NCBI RefSeq assembly: GCF_004349315.1
Contig: NZ_SMLH01000002.1
Location: 310,001-374,000 of the forward strand
Source: Flavobacterium ranwuense
GTDB taxonomy: Bacteria > Bacteroidota > Bacteroidia > Flavobacteriales > Flavobacteriaceae
DNA length: 64,000 nt
Direction of reading: 5' to 3'
Shown: positions 8,419 through 16,685 of the stretch, piece by piece
Layout: each line of letters begins with the position of its first letter
How positions within the stretch are numbered: the first letter of the stretch is position 1
Made by a program: the position numbers and the translations under genes
The notes under the pieces: model-generated
What the model was told of the DNA's origin: nothing
The model's input: only the letters and a program-made list of their open reading frames with translations
The model's database searches: none

Positions 8419-9771
8419 TTAACGAATTGGCATTGGAAAAACCGGTAAACTAGAATGTCCAAATGCATCTACAGCTTGTACAGCAAAGAAAAAATTATCT
8501 TTAGAATAGGGAATTTCAGCTTTAGTATCTTTTACGAATATTGCTTTTTCCCAATGTTGCGATGCCGTTTCTCTGATAAGAATGTTGTATCCATAAACCG
8601 ATTTTCCTTCAGGAGCGGTCCAAATTAAAGTAGAAAAATTAGTCAGGTCCTTCACTTCAATTCCTACGTTTGTTGGTGTTTTTGGAGACCAAGCCAAATT
8701 ACTGAAAGTAGCCAAGTTAGAACAGGTTACTTTCTTCAGGTATTCAAAGTCCATAAATTCAGTAAGATCACCATACTGGATGTTATTTTCTTTTCTCACA
8801 TTTTGATGCTGATGATCGTAGTTTTCATTCATTTCACAAAAACGAATGGCTGTAAACCCATTTTGACTGAAAGGCGTATGGTCGCCTCCACGTAAAAATC
8901 GGTCGTTGCGATATACTAAATTAATGTCCAGTTGTTCCACATATTGATTGGTAACCGTTTTGATGTATCGGGCTAATTGTCTGGATGGACTGTCATTATC
9001 ACGATTGGTCGATTTACGCATTTTTGATTCGGCTTCCGTTTCTAAGAACGGAATTGTTTCGCTGAAAACGCGAACTTTAGTGTTGTCTCTCAATAAAGTA
9101 CCACTGGATAAACTGTTTCCAATCATATCATTATTGATCATGGCAATAACATTCCATTTTCCTTCTTTGGCAACATCGGCTAAATGTTTGGCTCCGTACA
9201 ATCCTTGCTCTTCACCAACTACAGCCACAAAAATCAGCGTAAAAGGGAATTCTCTTTGACTCATTATTCGGGCCAATTCCATCATGGCGGCTACTCCGGA
9301 AGCATCATCATTAGCACCGGGCGCATCTGATTTAGCATCCATTACATCCGAAGCACGTGAATCCAAATGGCCGCTTATAATTAATACACGATTATCTGTA
9401 GGATCAGTTCCTTTTAAGGTTGCCATCACATTACCCAATTGGCTGTCGGTTGCAATACGTTTTCCATCGGCTTTGATGGTGAAAAAATCAATAACGGAAG
9501 TCAGTCTTCCGCCAGATGCCAAAGCATATTTATCAAATTCTGATTTTACCCAGCGTTGCGCCGCGCCAATGCCGCGCGTGTTACTTTTGGTGTCGCTCAA
9601 AGTATGACGGGTTCCAAAAGACACGAGTTTTCGAACCGTAGCCTCCATGTTTTCCGATTTTACTTCGGCGACCATTTTTTTTATTTCCGGGTCATCGACT
9701 GTGGTTTGTGCGTAATTAGTTTGAGAAATGAATAGTAGTAGCAATAAACAGAGAATTGAGGTTGGTTTCAT
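8419..9771 (-). CDS. M28 family zinc peptidase, exported
   Basis: 450 residues from ATG 9771, chosen because it opens with a signal peptide (1-22, ending NYAQ); a longer frame upstream has no family sequence. It should be a periplasmic or secreted two-zinc aminopeptidase. Visible ligands: SGHLDS (His135, Asp137), GANDDASG (Asp155), VGEEQG (catalytic Glu187 and ligand Glu188), MINNDMIG and the last His in GGDHTPF. After about residue 360 comes a fibronectin-type III-like domain (WTAPEGKSVYGYNILI) likely to bind substrate or surface. Single gene on the minus strand inside the plus-strand men cluster. Confidence 0.85.
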   Translation of the reverse strand: MKPTSILCLLLLLFISQTNYAQTTVDDPEIKKMVAEVKSENMEATVRKLVSFGTRHTLSDTKSNTRGIGAAQRWVKSEFDKYALASGGRLTSVIDFFTIKADGKRIATDSQLGNVMATLKGTDPTDNRVLIISGHLDSRASDVMDAKSDAPGANDDASGVAAMMELARIMSQREFPFTLIFVAVVGEEQGLYGAKHLADVAKEGKWNVIAMINNDMIGNSLSSGTLLRDNTKVRVFSETIPFLETEAESKMRKSTNRDNDSPSRQLARYIKTVTNQYVEQLDINLVYRNDRFLRGGDHTPFSQNGFTAIRFCEMNENYDHQHQNVRKENNIQYGDLTEFMDFEYLKKVTCSNLATFSNLAWSPKTPTNVGIEVKDLTNFSTLIWTAPEGKSVYGYNILIRETASQHWEKAIFVKDTKAEIPYSKDNFFFAVQAVDAFGHSSLPVFPMPIR

Positions 9772-9910
9772 TAATAGTTTTTTTAGTTTTCTCAAAGTTA
9801 GGGAAAAAGAAAAAGAAATTGCGAGGAAATTGGATTTTAGCGATTGTTCATCCTTAAGTATGTTCAAGATTTTTAAGAATTAATCATTTTGAAAAACAAA
9901 ACGTTCTAAT

Positions 9911-10018
9911 TTAGCCCTGATGGAAGCAAGTATCCTTTCCAGTCGTGAACTTGTTTCAGGATTCTGAAACAAGTTCACGACTGGAAAGATACTGTGTACA
10001 GCGGGACAACTCCTTATG
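9911..10018 (+). ncRNA. Candidate structured RNA or repeat element (Flavo-1-like), copy A
   Basis: A perfect hairpin with 25-base arms (9935-9959 and 9964-9988) and a GATT loop is extended by AGTAT/ATACT with one bulged C at 9934. It is flanked by AGCCCTGATGGAAGC on the left and ACAGCGGGAC on the right. That frame matches my memory of the Flavo-1 RNA motif of Flavobacteria, in which a variable hairpin sits between GCCC-GAT-GAAGC and AGCGGANAGC. A second, partial copy lies at 16518-16605 on the other strand. There is no T tract, so it is not a normal terminator. The family name rests on memory. Confidence 0.5.
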
Positions 10019-10117
10019 AAAAAACGGAAAGTTATGCTACTGGAAAATAAAAAAATTGGCGGATTCAGGCTTTATTTTTTTGTAGACAGTTTCTTAATTT
10101 ACTATTTTCAAACTTCG

Positions 10118-10125
10118 TACCTTTG
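10118..10125 (+). promoter_or_regulatory. -7 box of the CvfB-like gene
   Basis: TACCTTTG matches TAnnTTTG exactly and lies 21 bases before the ATG at 10147. A -33 box is not clear. Confidence 0.55.
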
Positions 10126-10146
10126 CACTTTAGAAATTGAAAGAAA

Positions 10147-11001
10147 ATGATTGAAATAGGAAAATACAATACGCTAACCATTTTACGCGATACCAAAGTG
10201 GGTTTGTTTCTGGGAAATCCAGAAGAAGACCCTGAAGGAATTCATGATATTCTGTTGCCTAACAAATACGTGCCAAACGAATTTGAAATAGGTGAGGAGT
10301 TGATTGTTTTTGTGTATCTAGACCACGAAGAAAGACCCGTTGCCACGACATTAGAGCCGTATATATTGTTGAATGAGTTTGCACTTTTGCGTGTGAATTA
10401 TACCAATCAGATTGGTGCTTTTATGGATTGGGGAATGGAAAAGGATATTTTGGTTCCGTTCAAAGAGCAGGCACGTCCTATGGAAAAAGGGAAACGCTAC
10501 TTGGTTTACCTTTATATGGATGAAAAAACCAATCGTTTGGTAGCTTCTAGTAAATTGAATCAGTTTTTAAAAAATGACCACCTTACAGTTGAAAAAGGAG
10601 AAGAGGTAGATTTAATCGTTTCCCATATCACGGAATTAGGAATTAACGTGATCATCAACGAAAAGTACAAAGGTTTGTTGTATAAAGATGAAGTCTATGA
10701 TGATGCGATTCGTACGGGTGACCGCATGCGTGGTTACATTAAAACGATTCGTCCTGATAATAAAATAGATGTGGCATTGCAAGTTCAAGGATATCAAAGT
10801 ATAGAGCCGAATGCGGAGAAAATTCTTGATGAATTAAGAGCCAGCAGAGGGTTCTTGCGTTTGACTGATAATTCACATCCGGAAGACATTAAAACGGTTT
10901 TGAAAATGAGTAAAAAGACTTTCAAGAAAGCCATTGGTGCTTTGTACCGAGAGAAATTAATCGAAATCAAGGAAGACGGAATTTACTTGGTTAAGGAATA
11001 A
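10147..11001 (+). CDS. S1-type RNA-binding protein of the CvfB family
   Basis: 284 residues, cytoplasmic. Tandem OB-fold S1-like domains run from about 1 to 215 (for example GAFMDWGMEKDILVPFKEQ and ELGINVIINEKYKGLLYKDEV), followed by a C-terminal winged helix (about 225-284, MSKKTFKKAIGALYREKLI). This order is that of CvfB/YitL, which binds RNA and affects virulence factors in Staphylococcus; here the role is likely translation- or RNA-related. Monocistronic with its own promoter box and terminator. Confidence 0.8.
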   Translation: MIEIGKYNTLTILRDTKVGLFLGNPEEDPEGIHDILLPNKYVPNEFEIGEELIVFVYLDHEERPVATTLEPYILLNEFALLRVNYTNQIGAFMDWGMEKDILVPFKEQARPMEKGKRYLVYLYMDEKTNRLVASSKLNQFLKNDHLTVEKGEEVDLIVSHITELGINVIINEKYKGLLYKDEVYDDAIRTGDRMRGYIKTIRPDNKIDVALQVQGYQSIEPNAEKILDELRASRGFLRLTDNSHPEDIKTVLKMSKKTFKKAIGALYREKLIEIKEDGIYLVKE

Positions 11002-11003
11002 AA

Positions 11004-11045
11004 AAAAGAAAGACTAATCGTAACGGTTAGTCTTTCTCTTTTTAA
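11004..11045 (+). terminator. Terminator after the CvfB-like gene
   Basis: AAAGACTAA pairs with TTAGTCTTT around CGTAACGG, with A before and CTCTTTTT after. It starts a few bases after the stop codon at 11001. Confidence 0.8.
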
Positions 11046-11731
11046 TGCTGTTTTAGAATATTAAATTCTAGCAGCACTAAAATAAATTTGAAGTTTAAAG
11101 TAGCTTTATCCGCCTTTAAGAATAATAGTATGCTCTATACTATTTTAAAAATATTAACTTAAGCGTAAGTACTCTAAAGAATAGTTTGTCTTTAAATGTC
11201 CAATCACTTGCTTAGGAGTTAAGAAATAATTTCACGATAAAGCCGTTGGTTTTGTATATATTGGAAGATAATTTTCTAAAACAATTGTTTATTAATGTCT
11301 CACTTTCGCAAGGAACAAGAAAAATAAATCTTTATTTAACCGTAGGTGTTACTTTTTATTTTTTACTGCTGGGGCAAATGGTTGTAACATTAACTCGTTA
11401 ATCGGGGCTTTAAAAATATTTTTATAAGCTATTACCGTAGAAAAAGGAGCGACAACATTTTTAATTGTATTCAATGCATTCTTTTTTTAGGTTAATAAAT
11501 CAGTGAAGAATCAATAATTAATCAAGATAAAGAATTTGTATCCATCTGATTAGCATTATTTAAATTTAGAAATAATTTGAATTACCGACTGTTAAAATGG
11601 TGCTTTTTTATTGTTTTTTAACATTTTAGAGCCTTTAATCAGAGAAGGATTACCATAAGCTTGTCTAAATAGAATAGATAAAATGTAAAAAATGATTTAT
11701 TTTTACACTAAAATAATTTAAATCAATTGTA
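11046..11731. other. 686-base gap with possible decayed coding remnants on the minus strand
   Basis: No full gene is seen before menB. On the minus strand two short stretches look protein-like. One ends at a TAA at 11349-11351 and can be read from a TTG at 11474 (41 residues, with APFSTVIAYKN and APINELMLQPFAPAV). The other is read from about 11235 down to a TAA near 11159 and contains KQVIGHLKTNYSLEYL, preceded by a frame change and a stop. They may be remains of lost genes, a small gene with a rare start, or chance. I recognise no family. Confidence 0.3.
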
Positions 11732-12562
11732 ATGGATTGGATCACTGCCAAAGAATACGAAGATATCACTTATAAGAAATGCAATGGCGTTGCCAGAATT
11801 GCTTTCAACAGACCGGATGTGCGCAATGCGTTCCGTCCAAAAACGACTGCCGAATTGTACAATGCATTCTATGACGCTCAGGAAGATACGTCTATTGGTG
11901 TCGTTTTACTTTCTGCCGAAGGGCCTTCATCTAAAGATGGCGTGTATTCTTTTTGCAGCGGTGGCGATCAAAACGCACGCGGACATCAAGGATATGTGGG
12001 CGATGACGGGCAGCACCGTTTGAATATATTAGAAGTTCAACGTTTAATCCGATTTATGCCAAAAGTAGTTATCGCTGTAGTTCCCGGTTGGGCCGTGGGT
12101 GGAGGACACAGTTTGCATGTAGTTTGCGATTTGACCTTGGCAAGTAAAGAGCACGCAATTTTCAAACAAACTGATGCCGATGTAACCAGTTTTGACGGTG
12201 GATATGGTTCAGCGTATTTAGCCAAAATGGTGGGACAGAAAAAAGCGCGCGAGATTTTCTTCTTGGGACGCAATTATTCGGCTCAGGACGCTATGGATAT
12301 GGGAATGGTTAATGCGGTAATTCCGCACGATGAATTAGAAGATACGGCTTACGAATGGGCACAGGAAATATTGCAAAAATCACCGATGGCTATTAAAATG
12401 TTGAAATTCGCCATGAACCTTACGGATGATGGAATGGTAGGACAACAGGTTTTTGCCGGTGAAGCAACTCGCTTGGCGTATATGACCGAAGAAGCCAAAG
12501 AAGGAAGAAATGCTTTTCTGGAAAAAAGAAAACCAAATTTTGAGAAAAAATGGTTGCCGTAA
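11732..12562 (+). CDS. menB: 1,4-dihydroxy-2-naphthoyl-CoA synthase
   Basis: 276 residues, crotonase fold. It closes the second ring of the naphthoate in menaquinone synthesis by acting on o-succinylbenzoyl-CoA. Seen: FCSGGDQNARG (oxyanion loop), PGWAVGGGHSLH, and the MenB-specific stretch FKQTDADVTSFDGGYGSAY with the catalytic Asp/Ser/Tyr region, and the end FEKKWLP. The length is standard. A 690-base gap lies in front of it; the two PH-domain genes follow after a short gap with a dispersed repeat at 12631-12664. Confidence 0.95.
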   Translation: MDWITAKEYEDITYKKCNGVARIAFNRPDVRNAFRPKTTAELYNAFYDAQEDTSIGVVLLSAEGPSSKDGVYSFCSGGDQNARGHQGYVGDDGQHRLNILEVQRLIRFMPKVVIAVVPGWAVGGGHSLHVVCDLTLASKEHAIFKQTDADVTSFDGGYGSAYLAKMVGQKKAREIFFLGRNYSAQDAMDMGMVNAVIPHDELEDTAYEWAQEILQKSPMAIKMLKFAMNLTDDGMVGQQVFAGEATRLAYMTEEAKEGRNAFLEKRKPNFEKKWLP

Positions 12563-12630
12563 TGGAGTAATCAGTGTTCAGTTCAGACACTTCTGGATTA
12601 GTGTTAAGACACAAAACAATGCATAAAAAA

Positions 12631-12664
12631 ACTTAGCGCCTTAGCGTCTTTGTGGTAAAAAAAA
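12631..12664 (+). repeat. Short dispersed intergenic repeat of the CTTAGCG/CTTTGTG type
   Basis: Three 8-9-base variants stand in a row: ACTTAGCGC, CTTAGCGT and CTTTGTGG, then TAAAAA. A related tandem stands at 16616-16657. I know this wording as common between genes in flavobacterial chromosomes. It lies just before the PH-domain gene start at 12673 and may carry its promoter. Confidence 0.5.
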
Positions 12665-12672
12665 TAGTTTAA

Positions 12673-13194
12673 ATGGAAAATTTCACAAACGAAATAATTG
12701 ATATCAATCAACTTCCTAAATTTGAGGAAGTCACTTTTACGAATTTACATCCTAAATATATAAGAGTAGTATTAATCAATGTCGCCATAATAATAGGAAT
12801 ACTTATTCTTGTTCCGGTACTAATTTCTGTTTTCAAGCCAGAGCTGTTCTCAGGAAGGGTCTGGTTAGTTTTAGGAGCTTTTATTCCGATAATTTCACTT
12901 TTGATTATTGTGTTTTCTTATATTGGATTCCAGAAAAAAGGATTTGCATTTAGGAAACACGACGTGCTTTTTAGACACGGGATTATTGCTGTGAATACCG
13001 TCGTAATTCCTTATAATCGAGTACAACATGTAGCGTTGCATGAAGGATTAGTTTCACGTTTTTTTGGTCTGGCCAAAATAGAAATTTTCACAGCCGGTGG
13101 AAGTTCCAGTGATATTGAAATTCCGGGAATCGAAAAAGAACAAGCCGAAAATATCAAGCACTTGTTGATGGGTAAAATACAAAAGCAATTGTAA
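12673..13194 (+). CDS. PH-domain membrane protein, YdbS-like (DUF304)
   Basis: 173 residues. Two membrane segments (about 35-57 and 65-88) are followed by a bacterial PH domain (RHDVLFRHGIIAVNTVVIPYNRVQHVALHEG, in pieces, then FGLAKIEIFTAGG and IEIPGIE). This is the small partner of the YdbS/YdbT pair, membrane proteins of uncertain role, in Bacillus linked to bacteriocin resistance. Its TAA overlaps the ATG of the next gene (TAATG at 13192-13196), so the two are translationally coupled. Confidence 0.8.
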   Translation: MENFTNEIIDINQLPKFEEVTFTNLHPKYIRVVLINVAIIIGILILVPVLISVFKPELFSGRVWLVLGAFIPIISLLIIVFSYIGFQKKGFAFRKHDVLFRHGIIAVNTVVIPYNRVQHVALHEGLVSRFFGLAKIEIFTAGGSSSDIEIPGIEKEQAENIKHLLMGKIQKQL

Positions 13195-14708
13195 TGGGAG
13201 TCGATTTTAGTCAGCCACAAAGACAATCTGTAATAGGAATTTTGGTGATGTTTTTTTACACGCTTCAGCAATATTCCAGAGCGTTGTGGCCTATGATTGT
13301 GATTTGGATTTTCAAGTTTGATGAGATTAACAAATTGTATCTTTTCCTTGGAATGATTGCCGTCTTTGTGAGTATTGGAGTTGTTTCTTATTTGAAATAT
13401 CTGAATTTTACTTTTTTCTTAGATTCAGAAAACGAAGAATTTATCATTACAGACGGAGTTTTCAATAAAACAAAAACCGCTATTCAGCTGCGTAAAATCC
13501 AACAGGTAAATATCAATCAGTCTTTTATTCAAAAGTTAATTGGTGTTTATGAATTGGATGTAGATACTGCAGGAAGCAATAAAAAAGAAGGCGCCATCAA
13601 AGCGATTTCGCATGAATTGGCTTTGGAGTTGAAATTCCGTTTGTTGGAAAATGAAGAAAAAAAGAGTACAATTGGAATTGAAGAGACTTCATTGGAGGAA
13701 ACTGAACAAAAACTATTTGAAGCTGCGCATCCTTTCATAAAAATACCTTTTTTGAGTTTGCTGAAAGTTGGAATTACGTCTAATTATGGCAGAAGTATCG
13801 CTTTACTGGTGATTTTCTTTAGTACGATTTACGAGAATTTTCAAAATTTTGGAGATGCGAACAATGTTTACAAAGAAAAAGTGGGGTCTTACATCGATAA
13901 AAACTTAGTGTTGCAAACTATTTTAATATCGATTGCATTGTTGTTCGGTATTGTTTTGGTTGTAAATATAATACGTACTGTTTTTAAGTATTATGATTAT
14001 AAAATAACCCGACAAAAAGGGTCTTTATTGTTATCTTTTGGATTGTTGAATACGAAAAGTACGATTATTAAACCCGAAAAGGTTCAGATTACGACCGTCA
14101 CCAGAAATTATTTCCAAAAGAAAATGGGAATTTTAGAACTAAAAATCAAACAAGCGACCAGCGGTGAAAAAGAGGAACGCAAGTCGGTAATAGAAATTCC
14201 GGGATGCAGTGAGACCGAGAGAGATTCGATATTGAAATTATTGTTCCATAAAATTCCGGAAAAAGGATTAATGCTTCAGCCTAATTTTCGTAAACTTGTC
14301 TTTTCTGTTTTTCTTTCATTAGGATTACCTTTGTTGGGATTTATGGCGATTGGGAATTGGCTTGAGCCTCTATTTTTTGAATACAGTTATGTCGTGCCGA
14401 TTTATGTTGTTTTTATTGGATTGATCCAGTATTTTAAATTTATAAATAACCGATTATTCATTAACGAGAATTTTATAATAAAACAAAGTGGAGCTTGGGA
14501 TGTCAGCAATGATATTATTGAGCCCAGTAAAATACAAGCGATTACAACTTCGCAGCTTTTCTGGCATAAAAGGTTGAATATTGGTTCAATAACATTGCAT
14601 ACTGCAGGAGGAAATATAGCTTTTCAGTTAGGAAATTATTCAATACTAAAACAACAAGTCAACCTTTGGTTGTACGAAATAGAAACTTCCGATAGTAATT
14701 GGATGTAG
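13194..14708 (+). CDS. PH-domain membrane protein, YdbT-like
   Basis: 504 residues with several hydrophobic segments (about 18-40, 52-72, 200-225, 240-262, 365-390, 395-415) and three bacterial PH-like repeats. The repeats are marked by LRKIQQVNINQSFIQKLIG, PEKVQITTVTRNYFQKKMG and PSKIQAITTSQLFWHKRLN, each followed by a T/A-G-G/S element. It is the large partner of the preceding YdbS-like protein and starts within its stop codon. Function is not known; a cell-envelope role is inferred from topology. Confidence 0.8.
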   Translation: MGVDFSQPQRQSVIGILVMFFYTLQQYSRALWPMIVIWIFKFDEINKLYLFLGMIAVFVSIGVVSYLKYLNFTFFLDSENEEFIITDGVFNKTKTAIQLRKIQQVNINQSFIQKLIGVYELDVDTAGSNKKEGAIKAISHELALELKFRLLENEEKKSTIGIEETSLEETEQKLFEAAHPFIKIPFLSLLKVGITSNYGRSIALLVIFFSTIYENFQNFGDANNVYKEKVGSYIDKNLVLQTILISIALLFGIVLVVNIIRTVFKYYDYKITRQKGSLLLSFGLLNTKSTIIKPEKVQITTVTRNYFQKKMGILELKIKQATSGEKEERKSVIEIPGCSETERDSILKLLFHKIPEKGLMLQPNFRKLVFSVFLSLGLPLLGFMAIGNWLEPLFFEYSYVVPIYVVFIGLIQYFKFINNRLFINENFIIKQSGAWDVSNDIIEPSKIQAITTSQLFWHKRLNIGSITLHTAGGNIAFQLGNYSILKQQVNLWLYEIETSDSNWM

Positions 14709-14716
14709 TTTAAAGA

Positions 14717-14771
14717 GGTTATTTGAGTATTTGTTTATTCGGCAAACGATTAAACAAATACTCAAATAACC
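14717..14771. repeat. Long perfect inverted repeat
   Basis: Arms of 21 bases (14717-14737 and 14751-14771, beginning GGTTATTTGAG) are perfect complements with a 13-base loop. There is no T tract right after it, so it is not a classical terminator, though it may stop or stabilise transcripts between the YdbT-like gene and menA. Its wording (CGATTAAACAAATA) resembles palindromes I know from other flavobacterial gaps. Confidence 0.85.
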
Positions 14772-14803
14772 GAATGAACAATTAAATTTTTAAACAGAAA
14801 AAT

Positions 14804-15754
14804 ATGAAACATTGGATTGAAGCCGCACGTTTACGCACATTACCCTTATCGGTTTCTGGAATAATAGTTGGGAGTATGTATGCTTTGGCGCACCCAACAG
14901 ATACTATATTGACGCCTACTGAAGTTTTTAACTGGAGACTGTTTGGCTTTGCCATATTGACAACATTAGGATTGCAAATACTCTCCAATTTTGCCAATGA
15001 TTATGGCGATGGTATGAAAGGAACGGATAACGAAGACAGAGTAGGGCCAAAACGCGCCATACAAAGCGGTGTGATTACTCCCCAAGCTATGAAGCGCGCA
15101 ATTATAATTACTTCGGCATTGACGTTGCTTTCGGCGATGTTGTTGATTTATTATGCGTTTACCGATACTAATTTATGGTATTCCTTGTTTTATTTAGTGT
15201 TAGGGATTCTTTCAATTGTATCTGCGATTCGGTATACGGTTGGAAATACAGCGTATGGCTACCGTGGATTTGGCGATGTATTTGTCTTTGTGTTTTTTGG
15301 ATTGGTAAGTACTTTAGGTGTGAATTTTTTATACTCCAAACAATTGGATTTTGAATTGGTTTTACCTGCAATTGCCATTGGATTATTGAGCGTCGGCGTT
15401 TTGAATCTGAATAATATGCGTGACGAAGCATCAGATAGAAAATCAAATAAAAACACGATTGTCGTAAAAATTGGTGGAGCCAAAGCTAAAATATACCATT
15501 ACTGTCTGATTGTAACAGCGATGGTTTTGGTATTGATTTTTGCAATTATTGACGATTTTCATTTTGATCAATACTTGTTCCTACTTGCCTACATCCCTTT
15601 AACGAAACATTTACTCACTGTTTATAAAAATCAAAATCCTAAGGAGTTAGATCCTGAATTAAAAAAACTGGCACTTAGTACTTTTGCACTTTCGGTGTTA
15701 TTGGCTTTGTGTATGATTTTCTTCTTTTCGGATTTAATCGTGAATAGTTATTAA
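14804..15754 (+). CDS. menA: 1,4-dihydroxy-2-naphthoate polyprenyltransferase
   Basis: 316 residues with 8-9 membrane helices, UbiA superfamily. It attaches the polyprenyl tail to dihydroxynaphthoate in the inner membrane. Both Asp-rich Mg-pyrophosphate motifs are present: NFANDYGDGMKGTD (around residue 64) and NNMRDEASDRKSNKNT (around residue 203). GPKRAIQSG after the first motif is typical of MenA. The next gene, an MBL-fold hydrolase, follows after 84 bases. Confidence 0.95.
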   Translation: MKHWIEAARLRTLPLSVSGIIVGSMYALAHPTDTILTPTEVFNWRLFGFAILTTLGLQILSNFANDYGDGMKGTDNEDRVGPKRAIQSGVITPQAMKRAIIITSALTLLSAMLLIYYAFTDTNLWYSLFYLVLGILSIVSAIRYTVGNTAYGYRGFGDVFVFVFFGLVSTLGVNFLYSKQLDFELVLPAIAIGLLSVGVLNLNNMRDEASDRKSNKNTIVVKIGGAKAKIYHYCLIVTAMVLVLIFAIIDDFHFDQYLFLLAYIPLTKHLLTVYKNQNPKELDPELKKLALSTFALSVLLALCMIFFFSDLIVNSY

Positions 15755-15838
15755 AAACAAAGGTCAATTGCAATGATAATTTTAAAAATCAATTTCAATT
15801 ACAATCTTTAAGTTTTTCAAATTTTAAATTTAATTCAA

Positions 15839-16516
15839 ATGAAAATAACATTTTACGGTCACGCCTCATTGGGTATAGAAGTTGGCGGCAAACACATCAT
15901 TGTAGATCCTTATATTTCTGCTAATCCAAAAGCTTCACATATTAACATTGGCACTTTAAAAGCAGATTATATTTTAATAACGCATGCACACGGAGATCAT
16001 ATTCTGGATGTGGAAGCAATTGCCAAAAGAACCAATGCGGTAATCGTTTCCAATGCTGAAATTGCCGGTTATTATTCCCAAAAAGGGTTTCAATCGCATC
16101 CCATGAATCACGGCGGAAGCTGGAATTTTGACTTTGGGAAACTAAAATACGTAAATGCCATTCATTCCAGTTCGTTTCCTGACGGCAGTTACGGAGGAAA
16201 CCCGGGCGGTTTTGTCATCGAAGGCGAACATAAAAACGTATATATTGCAGGTGATACTGCGCTTACCATGGATATGCAACTTATACCCATGCGCACTAAA
16301 CTTGACTTGGCAATTTTGCCGATAGGCGATAATTTCACCATGGATGTCGAAGAGGCTATTGTCGCTTCTGATTTCTTGGATTGCGATAAAATTCTGGGTT
16401 ATCATTACGATACATTTGGTTATATCGAAATTGATCATGAAGATGCCATTCGTAAATTCTTCAATAAAGGAAAAGATTTGATGTTGCTGGAAATAGGAAA
16501 TTCCATCGAATTGTAA
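15839..16516 (+). CDS. UPF0173-type metal-dependent hydrolase (MBL fold)
   Basis: 225 residues, cytoplasmic. The metallo-beta-lactamase zinc motif THAHGDHILD (about 48-57) is followed by NHGG, the Asp ligand in AGDTALTMDM and GYHYDTFGYI near the end. The start MKITFYGHAS is what the UPF0173/YtkL group shows. It is a hydrolase of unknown substrate; YtkL-like proteins often stand alone. It lies between menA and menC in the same direction, which may reflect co-expression only. Confidence 0.85.
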   Translation: MKITFYGHASLGIEVGGKHIIVDPYISANPKASHINIGTLKADYILITHAHGDHILDVEAIAKRTNAVIVSNAEIAGYYSQKGFQSHPMNHGGSWNFDFGKLKYVNAIHSSSFPDGSYGGNPGGFVIEGEHKNVYIAGDTALTMDMQLIPMRTKLDLAILPIGDNFTMDVEEAIVASDFLDCDKILGYHYDTFGYIEIDHEDAIRKFFNKGKDLMLLEIGNSIEL

Positions 16517-16517
16517 T

Positions 16518-16605
16518 GTCATTGCGAGTTTTTCGAAGCAATCTCCTGCTATCCGCTCGTATCTTTACTTGCTTTGTAGCAAGCAAGTAAAGGGAGGGGT
16601 GTCGT
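16518..16605 (-). repeat. Partial Flavo-1-like element, copy B
   Basis: Read on the minus strand, a hairpin with 12-base arms (16563-16574 and 16581-16592) is followed by AAAGATAC, AGCGGATAGCAGGAG and ATTGCTTCG. The first elements repeat the right half of copy A at 9911-10018 (AAAGATAC, AGCGG). The left half (GCCC-GAT-GAAGC) is not found, so this copy looks truncated. The outer TCATTGCGAG/CGAAGCAATCTC wording is a common flavobacterial intergenic repeat in my memory. It begins 2 bases after the hydrolase stop. Confidence 0.5.
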
Positions 16606-16615
16606 TGACGTAACG

Positions 16616-16657
16616 CTTTGTGAACTTTGCGAAAAACTTTGTGAACTTTGCGGTTAA
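16616..16657 (+). repeat. Tandem 21-base repeat upstream of TPR gene
   Basis: Two units of 21 bases (16616-16636 and 16637-16657) share their first 16 bases, CTTTGTGAACTTTGCG. The tandem ends 28 bases before the ATG at 16686 and may form its leader or promoter. It resembles the shorter repeat at 12631-12664. Confidence 0.75.
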
Positions 16658-16685
16658 ATTTTTTATAAAGAATTCCAAATCAACC

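Noticed and set aside
16620..16685. GTG start for the TPR protein at 16620
   Set aside because: It would translate the 21-base tandem repeat and place the signal peptide inside the protein.
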